Source: Casuarina equisetifolia
Lineage: Eukaryota; Streptophyta; Magnoliopsida; Fagales; Casuarinaceae
Direction: 5' to 3'
Length of the DNA: 64,000 nt
Assembly (NCBI GenBank): GCA_028551475.1
Contig: CM052355.1
Span: 23,277,580 to 23,341,579, forward strand
The notes beneath the pieces are model-generated. The model did not search any database. It worked only from the letters and a program-made list of their open reading frames with translations, and was not told where the DNA came from. Shown piece after piece: positions 12,446 through 24,225 of this stretch. The first letter of the stretch is position 1. The number at the start of each line of letters is the position of its first letter. Made by a program: the position numbers and the translations under genes.

Positions 12446-12460
12446 TGGCTCTTGATACAA
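12446..12460 (-). other. Primer-binding site, initiator Met-tRNA type
   Basis: Read on the minus strand, one base inside the 5' LTR, the sequence is TTGTATCAAGAGCC. It differs slightly from the usual plant TGGTATCAGAGCC that pairs with the 3' end of initiator Met-tRNA. It fixes the element's orientation. Confidence 0.65.
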
Positions 12461-12461
12461 G

Positions 12462-12813
12462 TGTTCAGACTTGAATCCTACACAAGTCCATAGTTAAGAA
12501 CACAAGAACTCAAATAAAACAATAATTAACAACAAATAATAACCAAATAACAAAGTACTGATTACGACTACTAATAGACTACTTCTATAAAAGCTATAAG
12601 ATAACTAAGGCTAAGGCTATGAAACTTTTAATGATAAAATAAGGTTTTCTCTTAATGGATTGATTATTTTGAAGGCCAAGGATGCCTTATATAAGCATGT
12701 GGTCCTAATTACCCTAGGTCTTGGAGTCCTAGTTGCACTAGATCTTAGAGTCCTAATTGCCCTAGAGTGGGCCTCCTTCTTGAATTACTAATGGGCTAGG
12801 CCCGATCCTAACA
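12462..12813 (-). repeat. 5' LTR of the short gypsy-derived element
   Basis: This 352-bp direct repeat of 9572-9933 is followed on the outer side by AGTAG (12814-12818). Small indels and scattered substitutions separate the two copies, so the insertion is not recent. Confidence 0.87.
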
Positions 12814-12859
12814 AGTAGCTTAATTTTACACTGAGGGATCTTATTAGCAAGATTTAGAA

Positions 12860-13620
12860 AAATTGAAGGACCTAATTCACCCCTTTCCTTCCTCTCCCCT
12901 TCTTAGGTTGCTAAGAACCTAACATTTTCCACATGGAAGCTTCAAGAGGCTTATGACTTTCTTTTGCAACACTTCCTTCGTGATAAAGTTAGAGTCAAAT
13001 GAATTCAAAATAATAATAGGGACACTACGTTCTTCCATGCCTACACTAAGAAAAGAAGACAATTATTACACTCAAATTTTTCTCTTCTAGATAGGACATA
13101 TACTAAAGACATGGATATTTTAGGACCAATGGCAATGGACTTCTATAAGAGTTTACTTACATTTCCTAGTGAATCACCTTTAATGCACCCTTTTCCATAT
13201 CCTCTAGAGTAGAAGTCAATTAGATCTACTTAATCATGTCCCTTAGGTTATTATCATTGATTAGATTGGGTTTTTATGCAAAATGCCAAAAAGAAGAAAT
13301 TTTGTAGGCCATGAAAAACTTGGATCTAGATAGTGCACTTGGCCTTGATGGTTTTATTGGACACTTCTTCATTGCTGCTAAGGAGATCATGAAAGAGGAT
13401 CTTATTGTCTCTATTCAAGTTTTCTTTCCAAAAGGCCAATTGCCAACTAGTTGTACAACTACTACTCTAGCTCTAATTCTAAAAGTTTTTGAACCTAATG
13501 GTTTTTCTATTCTAGGGCCTATAAGCTTATACACTTTTAGGTACAAAATTCTTACAAAGTCTCCAAATCCTCAGTTTACTAGAGGCCTTTAAATATCCTC
13601 CTGCCAAAGTCTTCCAAAAA
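12860..13620 (+). pseudogene. LINE (L1-type) fragment with reverse-transcriptase start
   Basis: Around 13000-13060 the translation gives RDTTFFHAYTKKRR, the 'FFH...KRR' motif between endonuclease and RT in plant L1 LINEs. From 13311 an open stretch of 93 codons reads 'ALGLDGFIGHFF', 'EDLIVSIQVFF' and 'LALILKV', then 'ILGPISLY', 'KILTK'. These correspond to the RT motifs P-GPDGF...FF and LIPK...FRPISL...KI--K. Gly replaces the expected Arg in 'FRPISL', and the reading frame ends before the YxDD box. This is a truncated, dead copy. The AGTAG target of the upstream LTR element borders it. Confidence 0.75.
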
Positions 13621-15435
13621 AAGCCTAGAGCACAAGAAGACCTTAGATACTTAACCTAGCCAATAGAAAATAAAAGGGGATACTATTTAATTACATCTAG
13701 GTTGATATTTGTGGTCGATTAATTGCACTTTGCTATCTCTTCTTATTTTACCCCATTTTGTTGATAACTAATCAATCCATCATCTTTTGGTTTGGTTATG
13801 GATCTATGATACCGGAACCATTGCGAATCTGAAATATTGTTTTAGGATTCGCAAGCTAAATTAAAGGCAGACAATTACAATTAGAATGAACAAGTATTGA
13901 TGAAGATATTAAGCCTCTTCTCGGGCAACGGGTCATTAGATAAAATTCAATGGAAAAGCTTGAAGACAAAATTGTATGGCAGCATTGATCAGCTCTTAAT
14001 CCAAGTTTGATTGCTGAAGTATCAAGAACTCGATTTAAAGCAAGGAAACTACACACTGGGTAGAGCTCACGATAATTTTCATAGTACTTATTCTATAAAC
14101 AATAGTTTGACACTTTTTCGATCATGTAATTCTTTTGTCTAACACATTTTACGCTTCGCGTCTATATATACAAAGAACTCAGTACGTTAGAAGGCCATTC
14201 CTATTTTCTTTGGGGTCTAGTTCTCAACGTAGCATGTAGTGTAGCCATATAGCTTTTGATTTACATGCGGAGGTAATCACGAACACTAATACCCTTCCTC
14301 TTTTAACTTCTCTATGATGGATATAGTAAGGAATTGGAATAAGTTGCTACAACAACAATCAATTGAACCACAATCAACAATCACGAATATCAAATCAATC
14401 AATAAAGCCACAATTGCAGACAGTATTATTTTGGTGGACAAATAAATTGTAAATGGAACCACAATTTTGTCTTTTTTGTAAGGAATAATGTTTTTCCAAT
14501 GACATAGAAAATTCAAGATCTGCATAGTTAAAATCTAAAATACAAAAAACAAATATTGTGAACAAAATATGAATAAGAAACACATTATTCTTTGAATCCA
14601 TAATGAAGATTTGCGAGACAGAATCTGATCTTCTAGCAAGGACTATATCATCTATTCTCTCTCTCTATATTATTTTGGATGAGAGGCCTGTAGAAGATGG
14701 CTTATGAAAACCCTTCAATCTCCCTCTTCCTTATAGAGCTAGATGATAGGACCCAATTTCCATATGTTTCATTTTATTAAACTAACTCAAAATTTATTAA
14801 TATAAGCTCACATCAGTGAACCTATCAAAATTGGACTAACAAAAGGTACCTCAACTTACATTCAACTTCAACCAGCACACAGTATGCAGATTTTTAAGTC
14901 ACTTACAATGCGAGGGTTCTCTTTCTTCTTATCCAACCTTTCCGCCTTTATTCTAAGAGAATTTTCTGATCACCCTTATCTTTTTTCTTGTTTCTTTTTT
15001 CTTTTCCTCAAAAACATAGGTCGAGCAGCCCCATTGAAGCAATAAAAATGTTTCATGGTTAATTAAATGTGGTAGTGGTGTCTATACAGAATAGGAGATA
15101 GGAGATAGGAGATAGGAGGATGACTTTATCCTGACGGTGATGACCAGGCAAATGGCCATGTTGGTCAAGAAAGCCACCTAAACCCCTTTCCTTGTTTAGT
15201 AGTAAGAGTTGAAGCTCAAACTCTTATTCATCCCCTCCAACATCCTTCCACAATTCGCTGCTTCTTAGAATGTGATCGATCATGTCTCACAAGATCATTA
15301 ACTGCCCAAGCAGAATTAGATGGAACTGGGACACAATATTGAATCAAAAACTATTCTTCAAATGGAGCATCAATTTTGTAATTAGGTCTCTTTCACAATA
15401 AGGTTCAACCACAATAAACATGAATTGTCTTTTTG
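13621..15435. other. Intergenic region between the LINE fragment and RTNLB
   Basis: I see no gene here. The stretch is AT-rich and mostly looks unique. A short triple GGAGATA repeat lies near 15090-15117. The short open frames carry no recognisable domain. Confidence 0.4.
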
Positions 15436-15441
15436 TTTATT
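15436..15441 (-). promoter_or_regulatory. Possible polyadenylation signal for RTNLB
   Basis: AATAAA on the minus strand, about 90 bp after the RTNLB stop codon, at a plausible distance for a near-upstream element. The actual cleavage site cannot be seen. Confidence 0.35.
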
Positions 15442-15527
15442 ACTTCTATACAAATTTAGCTTAGTCCCCATTGACAGATGGATGAACAAGAACAAGTGAT
15501 TTAAGACCTTAGTTTTACTAGGTTATT

Positions 15528-18500
15528 CTACTCAAACTTCTTTCCCCTGAGCCTTCCCTTAGGGATCTTGCTAAGGACACCAGCATCCAGCTTGCGGTAG
15601 CGATGTTGAATCTGGTCCAGCACCTTGGAAACAAAGCCGTCAACTTGATCTTCATACCTCTCATATAAAACTGGCAGTGTGTGGGCAGCAACGAAACCTG
15701 CAGAGAAAAGAGATCTCATTGAGATACAGTTGCATGCAAAATTAAGCTGCGTCAAACTAAAAGAATCTCGTTCATTGATGGTTTCCCAGTTCCATATACT
15801 GTTCTCACCCAAGCAGGGGGATAAATTTTCAATCAGCAAAGTCAACAATGAGCCAAAAAGAAGGAAAAACGCATAAAAAATATGTGCAGATCCATGTCAT
15901 CATAAACAAAAATGTTCACTCCCTGAACTAAGTATTTTTTACCTTTATTTTCTTTTCTTTTTTTTCTCCTGTGGTGAGAATTCATGAGACTCAGGTAGTT
16001 ACAATTGATAAACAGAATCGTATCCAAGTTATATTGTGTGTGGTTTATGTATATTGAGTGTGACCAATGCAGAGGAAGTCTAACTTACAAGTTCATACTA
16101 ATTACTGGATAATAGAACTGCTTATGTGTGAAATAGATATTGAATTAATATGTTGATGCATTTGAAATGAGAATGTTTATACAAACTACTATTACATTAC
16201 TTGTTCTGTCATGCTAACAAATTGCAAAGATTCTAAAATCTAAGACAATGACAGACTAAAGTATATACTATTGATAACTTAATTTACAAACAAATGACAT
16301 CTTGTACAGTCAATCTTCCTATTTTGAGAAATTACGTAAATATTGTAAGACACTTCTCTCAATATGGGATCCATAATATCCACAAAAGATATAAATCTAT
16401 CCTTAATCATCTAAGGCACACTTGATCATTTCAGTAAAGTGACTATCACAATTAGACACTCCAAAACGACTTGAATCTTAGACAAAAGTATGCCCAATGA
16501 TCATGTGATACAATAGAGGATTCAAGGATAAAAATATAATTTGATAAGGTGATCGCAAAATCGATGTACATTATTCATTCAACAAATATCACATGGAATG
16601 GTTTAGTTCCAAGCATTAGTTGGATAAATATCTTATATAGCAAGAAAAAACTAAGAGAATGATTAAAGCTTATAGTGAAATCAAGTATAATTTCTAGCAC
16701 CTGAGAGAGAGCTACAAGATAACCAAAAACTTAAAAACTCTTTAAATTGTCTTACATTGCCTTTAGGTCCTTTCCTTAACTTTCTTTAGAGATACTTGAG
16801 AAGTGGTGGCTGGCCATAGACTGCATACTTTTTCAAATTTTTCCTTTTCTACATGTGGGGGAGGGAAACTGAGTTTTCTTCTGGCATTGTGATACTAGAA
16901 TATAGAGTAAAGCAAAATAGGAAGCAAAACTGGCATACAAAAAGGTACCATCTGTCAGAAGCTTGAGAATAATAATGAAGCCTCACTTCTAAATAGTGTC
17001 AGAAAGAGTAAAAGGATATTTCGAACTAACCACCTAAGAGATTCAAAGTTATAATGATCACCGCTTTTACAATTTTCACAAGATGCTGAGCCTGAAAAAT
17101 TTTAAAGGAAAAGGTTCTTCCAAAAAAATCCAAATCTTAGGTTTATTTCCCCTAGCTTCAATGAAGAATAGCAGAGCACGTACGCTCGTAAAGGCTGAGT
17201 TTGGAGTGTTCATGAGATAAAATAAAAATTATAAGGATACACTAAACAATTGGTGACAAAAAGGATAAAAATATCAAAATAACCCCCAAACTTGGAGAGA
17301 AAGAAAAATGCTAGAAGACAATGAAAACGAGGTAAGTGTCATGAATTAACAATCATATCATTTTGGATGGGACATCCTTCCCTGAAGCTAACTTCACCTA
17401 AAGCTTCTTGATGAGATTAAAAAACAGAAACATTGAATGATGCAAAAATGCTGCTGTCTTTGAAAGTTTAATATTGCTAAATATTCTGAGTCACATCACA
17501 ACACTTTGCGGGAACTATCTACACAAGGCATCAGGTTCCCATATATTCCAGTCGGAAAATGTTCCCTCCATACAATCCCACATCTAGTTTCTCTGCTGAA
17601 AAGTCGCAGGTTATAGAGTTCATTACCCTGCTCTACTCCACAATCTTCTCCCATATCTACCCATTTGTTATTTTATTAGCCTTGATTCATCCATCAGCAT
17701 CTCTGATTCATTGTTGTTTTGAAGGTACAAGATCCATATCTAAGGGGCTAATGGATCGAGGCTAGAGAAGCTTGAAGGAGTACGACCAATAGTTTCACTT
17801 GATTGTGATCTTGTTCACTACAATTAGATGGTAAAAGGAGACAAATCCCATGAAAATTTCAAACAGCAAGATATCGAACTTGATTGTAATCTTATTCACC
17901 ACTTTACCATCAGCACATACACCAAGAATCATCCTCTTTTGGCAGAAGAGAGGCTAGAAGACTACATAACTCATGTTTTTCCCTCACCAAATCCAAAGCA
18001 AGGCATCCATTTACTTGCCTATTTTATTCTGCTTGCTCGTCATGATACATCTATAGACAACCAGAGATAAAATCAACACGGTGTTGTTTATCTCTCACAG
18101 GCAGTAATCCACAGAATTTCAGCTTGTATCACATCAGAACGTCCATGGAGTAGAGTATTAATGAGGAGACAGCACACTTTTCCCTGATTCTGCTCAAGAA
18201 CAAGGACCTTGGTTTCAGCAGACTCCACAATTCATAAGGTTTTACGCAAACTTATTTCCTTTAGCATTAAAAGGCTTGGAACTACTATATTTTAATGTGC
18301 CCAAGCACAAGCGTCACTCCACTTTCACAAAAGATACAGTATGTTTGACCCCACAGGGTAGCCCCCTTTTGCCATACTGACATGGACAGCTAAGCAGCAA
18401 ATGATCTCCATAATTGGGCTCTATCATCTCACCGTACTTCATCCGACTATTTCTTACCATGAGAACTTGAACAAAACAACAATTGTGAAATTCTAAATGG

Positions 18501-21500
18501 GCTAAATTTAAAGTCCTATAAATCAAGGATTTACCCCATCCATATATACCACTTCCTCTACAAGTAAAATCATTATATTGACACAATCAGAAATATATAC
18601 AAACAATTTGCAGCACTTGAAACATTAAAGACCATTAGGCGGATTGGAATGGCTAAACCATCTGCTGAGTTTTAAGTTTTTTGGAAGGTGCTTTGGATGA
18701 CAATCTTGACAGAACTGACCTTGTAAGGAGCTGCACTCCCCACTTGAAAAGGATGTTAACATTCGTGAAACAAAAACCTCCCTTGCAAGACTACTTCAAT
18801 CACTACTCAATCTTAGCTGCAAACTTAAGTTTTAAAAGTCTAATAAGGGTGTAACTCTACCACATTGCAGATTTGAGCATCTAACCACCCAAGGTAACAA
18901 GTTCTAGTTTGCTTAGTGTCTAAAGCATCACACAGCAATACCATATCTTCAAACTCAGTACTGTTCTCAACAGATGCTTCCTCTTGCATAAAATAGTAAC
19001 ACTTTAGAAAATAGATTCAGTTTAATATCTAGAAGAAATTTCTTTTTGAGCTCTTTCACATGTTTTCACATGTTACAATTCAATTTTTCCGTTTACACGT
19101 GTTCTGCATTTTAATAAGTCCTAAAAAATTGAGGCACGTTCAACTTGATTGCCACAAGATTCACCCTTTTCGATGACCTGGTAATCCTAATTAAAAAACT
19201 CACTCTATTCCATGAAACTAATCCATGAATTCATCTGGTTGCACTCTACATTCCAACACCACCAGATCAACTTTGATGTTAAATTCTCACTGAAATTAAT
19301 GATTCCTTTAAGCATATTGGGGTACTGTCCTATGGTCACAACAAAGGGGATTGACCTCATCTTTCTCATTTTTGAACTTGCTGCTGCGATGCATGATGGA
19401 AAAATGCATTTTTTTCTCGAAGGTTGAAGATCTGTCTTTTTTTTTTTTTTTTTTTCTTTCTTTCTTTCTTTTGTTTTTTTTTTTTTTGTTTTTGTTTTTG
19501 TTTTTTTTTCTCTCAAGTTGCTGCTAGCAATTCTTCATTCACATCATGAAGATCATTCTCGCAGTTTTGCCTTTCCAATTGCAGCCCATGCTGACCATGA
19601 CCTCAATCAATCATTACAGCCACAACTCTGATGGCAAATTGGTACCAAAAGAGATAAAGGACAAACCAACAAGAAAAACTAGTAAAAATCTATCAGCTAT
19701 TTGAAAAATTAATAAAGCCCCCCTTACAAATAGTATCAAAATATCCCCAAATCACTAGCAATTTAAAGATTGAGATTCCCAAGCCACAGAGAACAGCCAA
19801 CGGTCAAACAAAGAATAAAAGATACCTAAGGCCAAAAGCATTAAATTTTATTTTCCCAATCTAGAAAGAGAAACAACAGATAACATGCCTTTATATAAGC
19901 TCAGTTGAAGAAAAATCTTCCCCAAAAAAAAGTAAAAATCTTATATTGTACTCCTTAGAATATAAGGTAAGTTGTGTCACTCAAAGTAAATGCAAATTAC
20001 AAGAATACCACTAAAACTTGGAAAGAAAGAACATAAAACACCAAAATAACCCTGAAGCTGGAAGACAAAACCAAAAAATAAAAAATAAAAAAGCTGGATA
20101 AGAAATAGAAAAAGCTTAAGTTCCATAAGTACCCTTAAATTTAGTTGCAAAAAGAATTCCATTGTCTCCATACGTCATATAGAGGACAGGGAAGAGGATC
20201 AAAGAGTTGATATAGCTCTCTTCACTAGATTTTGATCTAATTATCATCATATCTAAAGAGAAATAATTGGTTTTTCATCATCTTTTATATTATGTTCTGA
20301 TTCTTGAAGAAAATAAGTAAAAGATTCCCCCGAATATTTCAAAAATCAGTTTTTATTAGTAGCTCATGTAAGTTGCAGCCATCCTCAATCATTCAAAACT
20401 TTACTGTCTTAAAATTCAAGCAAAGACGAACTGCTCACAATCCGCATAAGCAGCCACCGTCTATCATTTCAAATCTTCATCAACTACAAGACAATTAACT
20501 GATTAATTTTCACTTTTTAATCATGCCAATTCACGCAAACATGGTTCCCTACCTTCATAATATTGGGCCAATTTGAACCTGATACATATAGAGATATAGT
20601 TGTAACCCATCAGGTTTTTCCTAATTATAAAGAGAAAGATGAAAATGCTTCTATGGACTTTCGCTTGTTCTACAACCTAGAGATTGAAAAATTCACATGC
20701 TTGGGTAAAATTATAGATTATACAACAATGGCACATATGGCATCCAACAATAATGGTATAAACTTATTAGGAGTTTCTACTACAAAAGATGTATGATCAC
20801 TTACCAACATACAGAACAGTCAGAAAATTGCACCAGCTTCCAATCACAGCCGCAACCCACAAACTGAACACAACCTGTAAGGGTTTGTAGACAGTCAATT
20901 TCTACCTCACAAAAGCCAAAAAAAATATATATATTATCTAACAGGTGCGAGTTATTGGGACAAAGAGATGCAATAAGAAAGCCACTCTCCTGATGAAATG
21001 GAGCAAACTGAAAGCTTATGGATTCTACAGAAACTAAGTCTCATATTAGGCAGAACATAATGTTCCAATTGGACTCTCAATATGCATGTTCCGGATAACC
21101 ACATTCAGTATCATAGGCTAGTTGTAAGAGGATATTCAGAGTGACAAAACTTGACCTCATTGAACAAATATACCAAAAACTTAGGATGCAAAAAGCAAAC
21201 AAAAGAACAAGTGCACAAATATAACATTGAATAATACAAGATTGGTTCCTATTGGTGCAACGCAGATAAACTTCACTTTTGTCTCCCACCACAGAATTAC
21301 TAACACAAACTTGATCCGTTAATTTCCAAAGTTAGTGCCTTAAATATCTATGGTATATGCATACTTCTTTCTCTCCTATGTAGTTCTGATATTAAATTTT
21401 CAAAAGTATGAGAATTTGAAATTACTGCAAGTTAAACAAAGAAATTTTTTTTGAATAACAGATCAATAATGTTTTAATGTTCTGAAACACTTGTGGGAAA

Positions 21501-22246
21501 TCAGGATCCAATAATTTCTGCTTTCTAATTAATCGAGAGTTGAAACCTACCAAGAGAAATTCTTTAATGTTGCCCCCACAGGCAACATCCTGAAGATAAT
21601 TCAAAGCTCGATTAAGCTCAGCACCTATTGACTTGGCAATGTTGACAAATATGTCCTCAGGCAGAACAAGACGGGGTGCCTTAGTTTGTGACCTGCCACT
21701 ATTACAATATGTCACCACAAACTCATAAAATCTCTATGTCAAATAAACTCACTGATAAAGTCAAATAGTACAGAAGTGAACAGTTTAATTTAAGATCACC
21801 TGTTGAATAAGCCAGAAGCATTTGACCAAACAAACTGAGCAAGCATACCAAGAACCAGAACGAAAAATACAAGAGTTAAAAAATGGTAATCAAGCCATTC
21901 AAAGACCAGCCAAATAGCTGTTGCACCAGTTAAGACACTTGCTGAGACCTTCTTGTTCCTCCATAGCAACACATCAGCAGCTACAGAATTCATAAACATT
22001 TAGTGAGAAGACAAGTTATATGAATCACTAGGAGAAAAATACACCGATCAGAATGATAATACATTTTCCTCCGCCGAGAATATGGTGGACAGGCTTCTGG
22101 CGTCCAAACAGCCGACTGAACTGAGACGTGACAGACTCTGACTTCTCTTCCCCAAAAAATGACCCAGACTTCTGCTTTGAACAACTTTCAGAAAGAGTTT
22201 CCACAATGCTGTCCAAAATGCCCTCAGCAGTTATTTTCTCAGGCAT
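15528..22246 (-). CDS. RTNLB: Reticulon-like protein, plant RTNLB family (5 coding exons, 248 aa)
   Basis: Reticulons are ER membrane proteins that bend tubules through paired hydrophobic hairpins. Coding exons are 22246-22063, 21980-21800, 21692-21551, 20874-20805 and 15697-15528. All introns are GT-AG and the phases close to 747 bp. The start is the ATG of MPEKITAEG. Residues 1-60 are a hydrophilic N-terminus. The reticulon homology domain begins at HHILGGGKSADVLLWRNKK (about 54-72), with hydrophobic hairpins at about 75-113 and 167-203. Between them lies a loop with LVLPEDIFVNIA. The domain closes with HTLPVLYERYEDQVDGF, the characteristic RTNLB end. The protein ends KKFE, a dilysine ER-retrieval motif. 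The length fits the family (about 200-270 residues). The last intron, 5.1 kb, is unusually long compared with the other internal introns (82-676 bp). Which RTNLB number it is cannot be told from the sequence alone. Confidence 0.95.
15698..20804 (-). other. 5.1-kb fourth intron of RTNLB
   Basis: It is bounded by the donor GTAAGTG after GTATGTTG (20804) and the acceptor TTTCTCTGCAG before GTTTCG (15698). I find no transposon protein, LTR pair or clear terminal repeats in it. It holds a long T-rich run at 19436-19514, and the short open frames inside (for example 18314-18586 and 20563-20796) match nothing I recognise. The intron is in the reticulon gene's coding part, so it must be spliced out for the KKFE C-terminus to be made. 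Confidence 0.8.
19436..19514. repeat. T-rich low-complexity tract
   Basis: A run of T with interspersed CTTT and GTTTTT units lies in the RTNLB fourth intron. On the gene's strand it is an A/G-rich tract. Confidence 0.85.
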
Positions 22247-24000
22247 TGCTCCAATGCTTCAAGTATCAAAGAACTATTATCAGTAGATGAACTTAATTGC
22301 TTTATGATCTCAAGTCAGTAATAATCTATTTCCAAATGCACATAAGGCAAATGTAAAATATATGTCGGGAAACTGCAGTAAAAATACAAATAAATTCAGT
22401 ACATTGATTGCCGCTGATTGATCATCAGATGCAATGACATTGGTCACAGTGGTCCCTTTTGTTAAGTTATGAGGCATGTGGCAGGTCTTTACATGATCCT
22501 GATATTATTAACTAATTCAAGACTATATGGAATTTTTGCAAACAAAAAATTTAAGTGGAAACTCGTTATGCTATATAAGCATAAGCCAAACTGGGATAAA
22601 ATCAATACTAATTAGTGTCTTCTTCCACATAAAAAAGCATAAATTTGACAACTAGAAAAGTAAATAGTGCATAATCTTAAATGTCAATCCTGCACAACAT
22701 CAAAACAATGAGAGGACATGCTTAGCTCGGATACAATGCTTCATATCAAAATCACATTTATTCAAATTTTTATCATAGTTGATATTCTACATCTAAAATC
22801 TAAAGGGACCAAACAAATAAACACATGAAATCTGACATAATAAACATCTAGCTTACTTAATGACAACAACATCAACACAGAAGATGCAGGTGAGCAGCCA
22901 AAAACAGCAACAACGCAAGAAAATTTGGACCAGTTAAGAGCTCCCAGGTAGAGTTAGTTCTTGATGATAAAGTTAGCGAACCATGTTAAGTGGTCATAAT
23001 CTCAAAATTATGTGAACTCTTTGTACTCTATACCGTGAATGGTTGCTTCCCTTATAAATTAATTTCTTAAAACAAATTCGCAAATACGGAAGTGATTCAC
23101 TCTACATCATAAGAAACTCCTTCTTTCGCAATATTATATTTTCAGTTATACACCTATATTGGCAATCTGGACCTTCAAGTTTTCCGAACTACTAATGGGT
23201 ATCAGATTTAACACTTGGTTCAAAAGGGCTGGAAGGTTATGACATGACTCTTTACGCTCTCCGTCCGACAGCATCTAAAATGAGCAGGGCAATAGTTTTA
23301 ACTTATCTACCTTACTAAAATCCATATGCAGGATAGTTCAGTTACCGCCTGTTCCAAACCACTTCCAAAAATTTGATGGCCACACAAATCGTTTCATAAT
23401 CCAAAACCCGCTGGAAAAGCACAGCACTTCGATTTAACATGCTATTAAGAAATCTAATCATGTTCACGGGAAAGGTGAAACAAAAGCAAAAACTATAATA
23501 GGGAAAATAGAAATTAAAGCAGCCATAGATGGAGCTACCGCTTAAGACGAGGAAAAAAATCTCAAGAAAGAAAAAGAAGCACACGGAATATTTAACCTAA
23601 AGCACACCGGAGCAGTAATCTTGAGCATGAGTACAAAACGGGAACCTCCAAGAGATTGAAGTTAACAAACAACAACTGACCAAAAGAACCAAAGAAAAAA
23701 TAAAAAAGAAATGAAAAAATTTGTAAAACTAGGTACTTCAGAGAATATGACATCTAAGCACTTGATGACCCAGAAACTGATAGTTAAAACAACACCAGAA
23801 TCAACGAAATAAAACCCATGAAGATCCAAAAAAAAGCCATCCGTCACTCTTATGAAAGTGGCAGATGCTAAGTGCACATACCAGAGACAAGCGAGGTAAC
23901 TTCCAAGGAGATTAGAGAACGATGAAGGGCCGGAGAGCAATCGGTATCACTTCTTTATAATGGCCGCTCGGACAGCATGGAACAGGAACGGCAAAGCCAA
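22247..24000 (-). other. Probable 5' UTR of RTNLB with a leader intron
   Basis: Ten bases upstream of the RTNLB ATG the minus strand reads ACTTGAAG followed by CATTGGAGCA, a possible acceptor. About 1.6 kb further upstream TCTCTG/GTATGTGC (donor at 23881) could end a non-coding first exon starting near 24000. The region between lacks genes. This is inference from splice-like signals only, and transcripts would decide it. Confidence 0.35.
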
Positions 24001-24190
24001 AGTCCGACCTGGAAAGAGTTGCGTGGGGGAACTGACACTGAAATATGACTGGTCGACAACATGCTGCCCACTTTTAAGTTGTTTTTTTCGTTGATTTGTT
24101 CTTGACTTTCTGGTGAAAGGACTTTACACATCTTTTGGCACCGATGCTTTCTATGGGACTAGTCTTATTATTATTACCATTATAAAAATA

Positions 24191-24194
24191 AAAA

Positions 24195-24225
<31 letters not shown>
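24191..24225. repeat. A-run plus (AT)n microsatellite
   Basis: Thirteen A residues are followed by about eleven AT units. It lies just upstream of the presumed RTNLB transcription start. Confidence 0.9.

Larger units (their letters stand above)
9572..12813 (-). mobile_element. Short non-autonomous gypsy-derived LTR element (TRIM/LARD-like)
   Basis: Two direct repeats (9572-9933 and 12462-12813) each start TGTT(A/C)(A/G)GAC and end ATCCTAACA. They are flanked by identical AGTAG copies at 9567-9571 and 12814-12818, a perfect 5-bp target-site duplication. On the minus strand the 5' LTR is the right one, and a primer-binding site resembling initiator Met-tRNA follows it. Next to the left LTR the minus-strand reading ends in NLEDNG, like the C-terminus of plant gypsy polyproteins, followed by a purine-rich tract. 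After removal of the nested solo LTR (10256-11872 plus one TSD copy), only about 0.9 kb of interior remains, and it has no pol domains. The interior is an inverted repeat of Glu/Lys/Leu-rich (or, on the other strand, Ser-rich) short tandem units. Confidence 0.85.

Noticed and set aside
9572-12813. Consideration of a CRISPR-like array or a minisatellite gene
   Set aside because: Repeat units are degenerate, spacers are not unique, and the region has LTRs, a primer-binding site and a target-site duplication, which explain it as a retroelement in a plant genome.
13311-13592. Possible small host gene
   Set aside because: The sequence follows LINE reverse-transcriptase motifs and lacks the rest of the domain, so it is a dead transposon fragment.
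19205-19516. Lys-rich minus-strand frame in the RTNLB intron
   Set aside because: It is produced by the T-rich low-complexity tract at 19436-19514.
20563-20796. 77-codon frame close to a reticulon exon
   Set aside because: It lies on the opposite strand in the RTNLB intron, just before the exon end, and matches no family I know.
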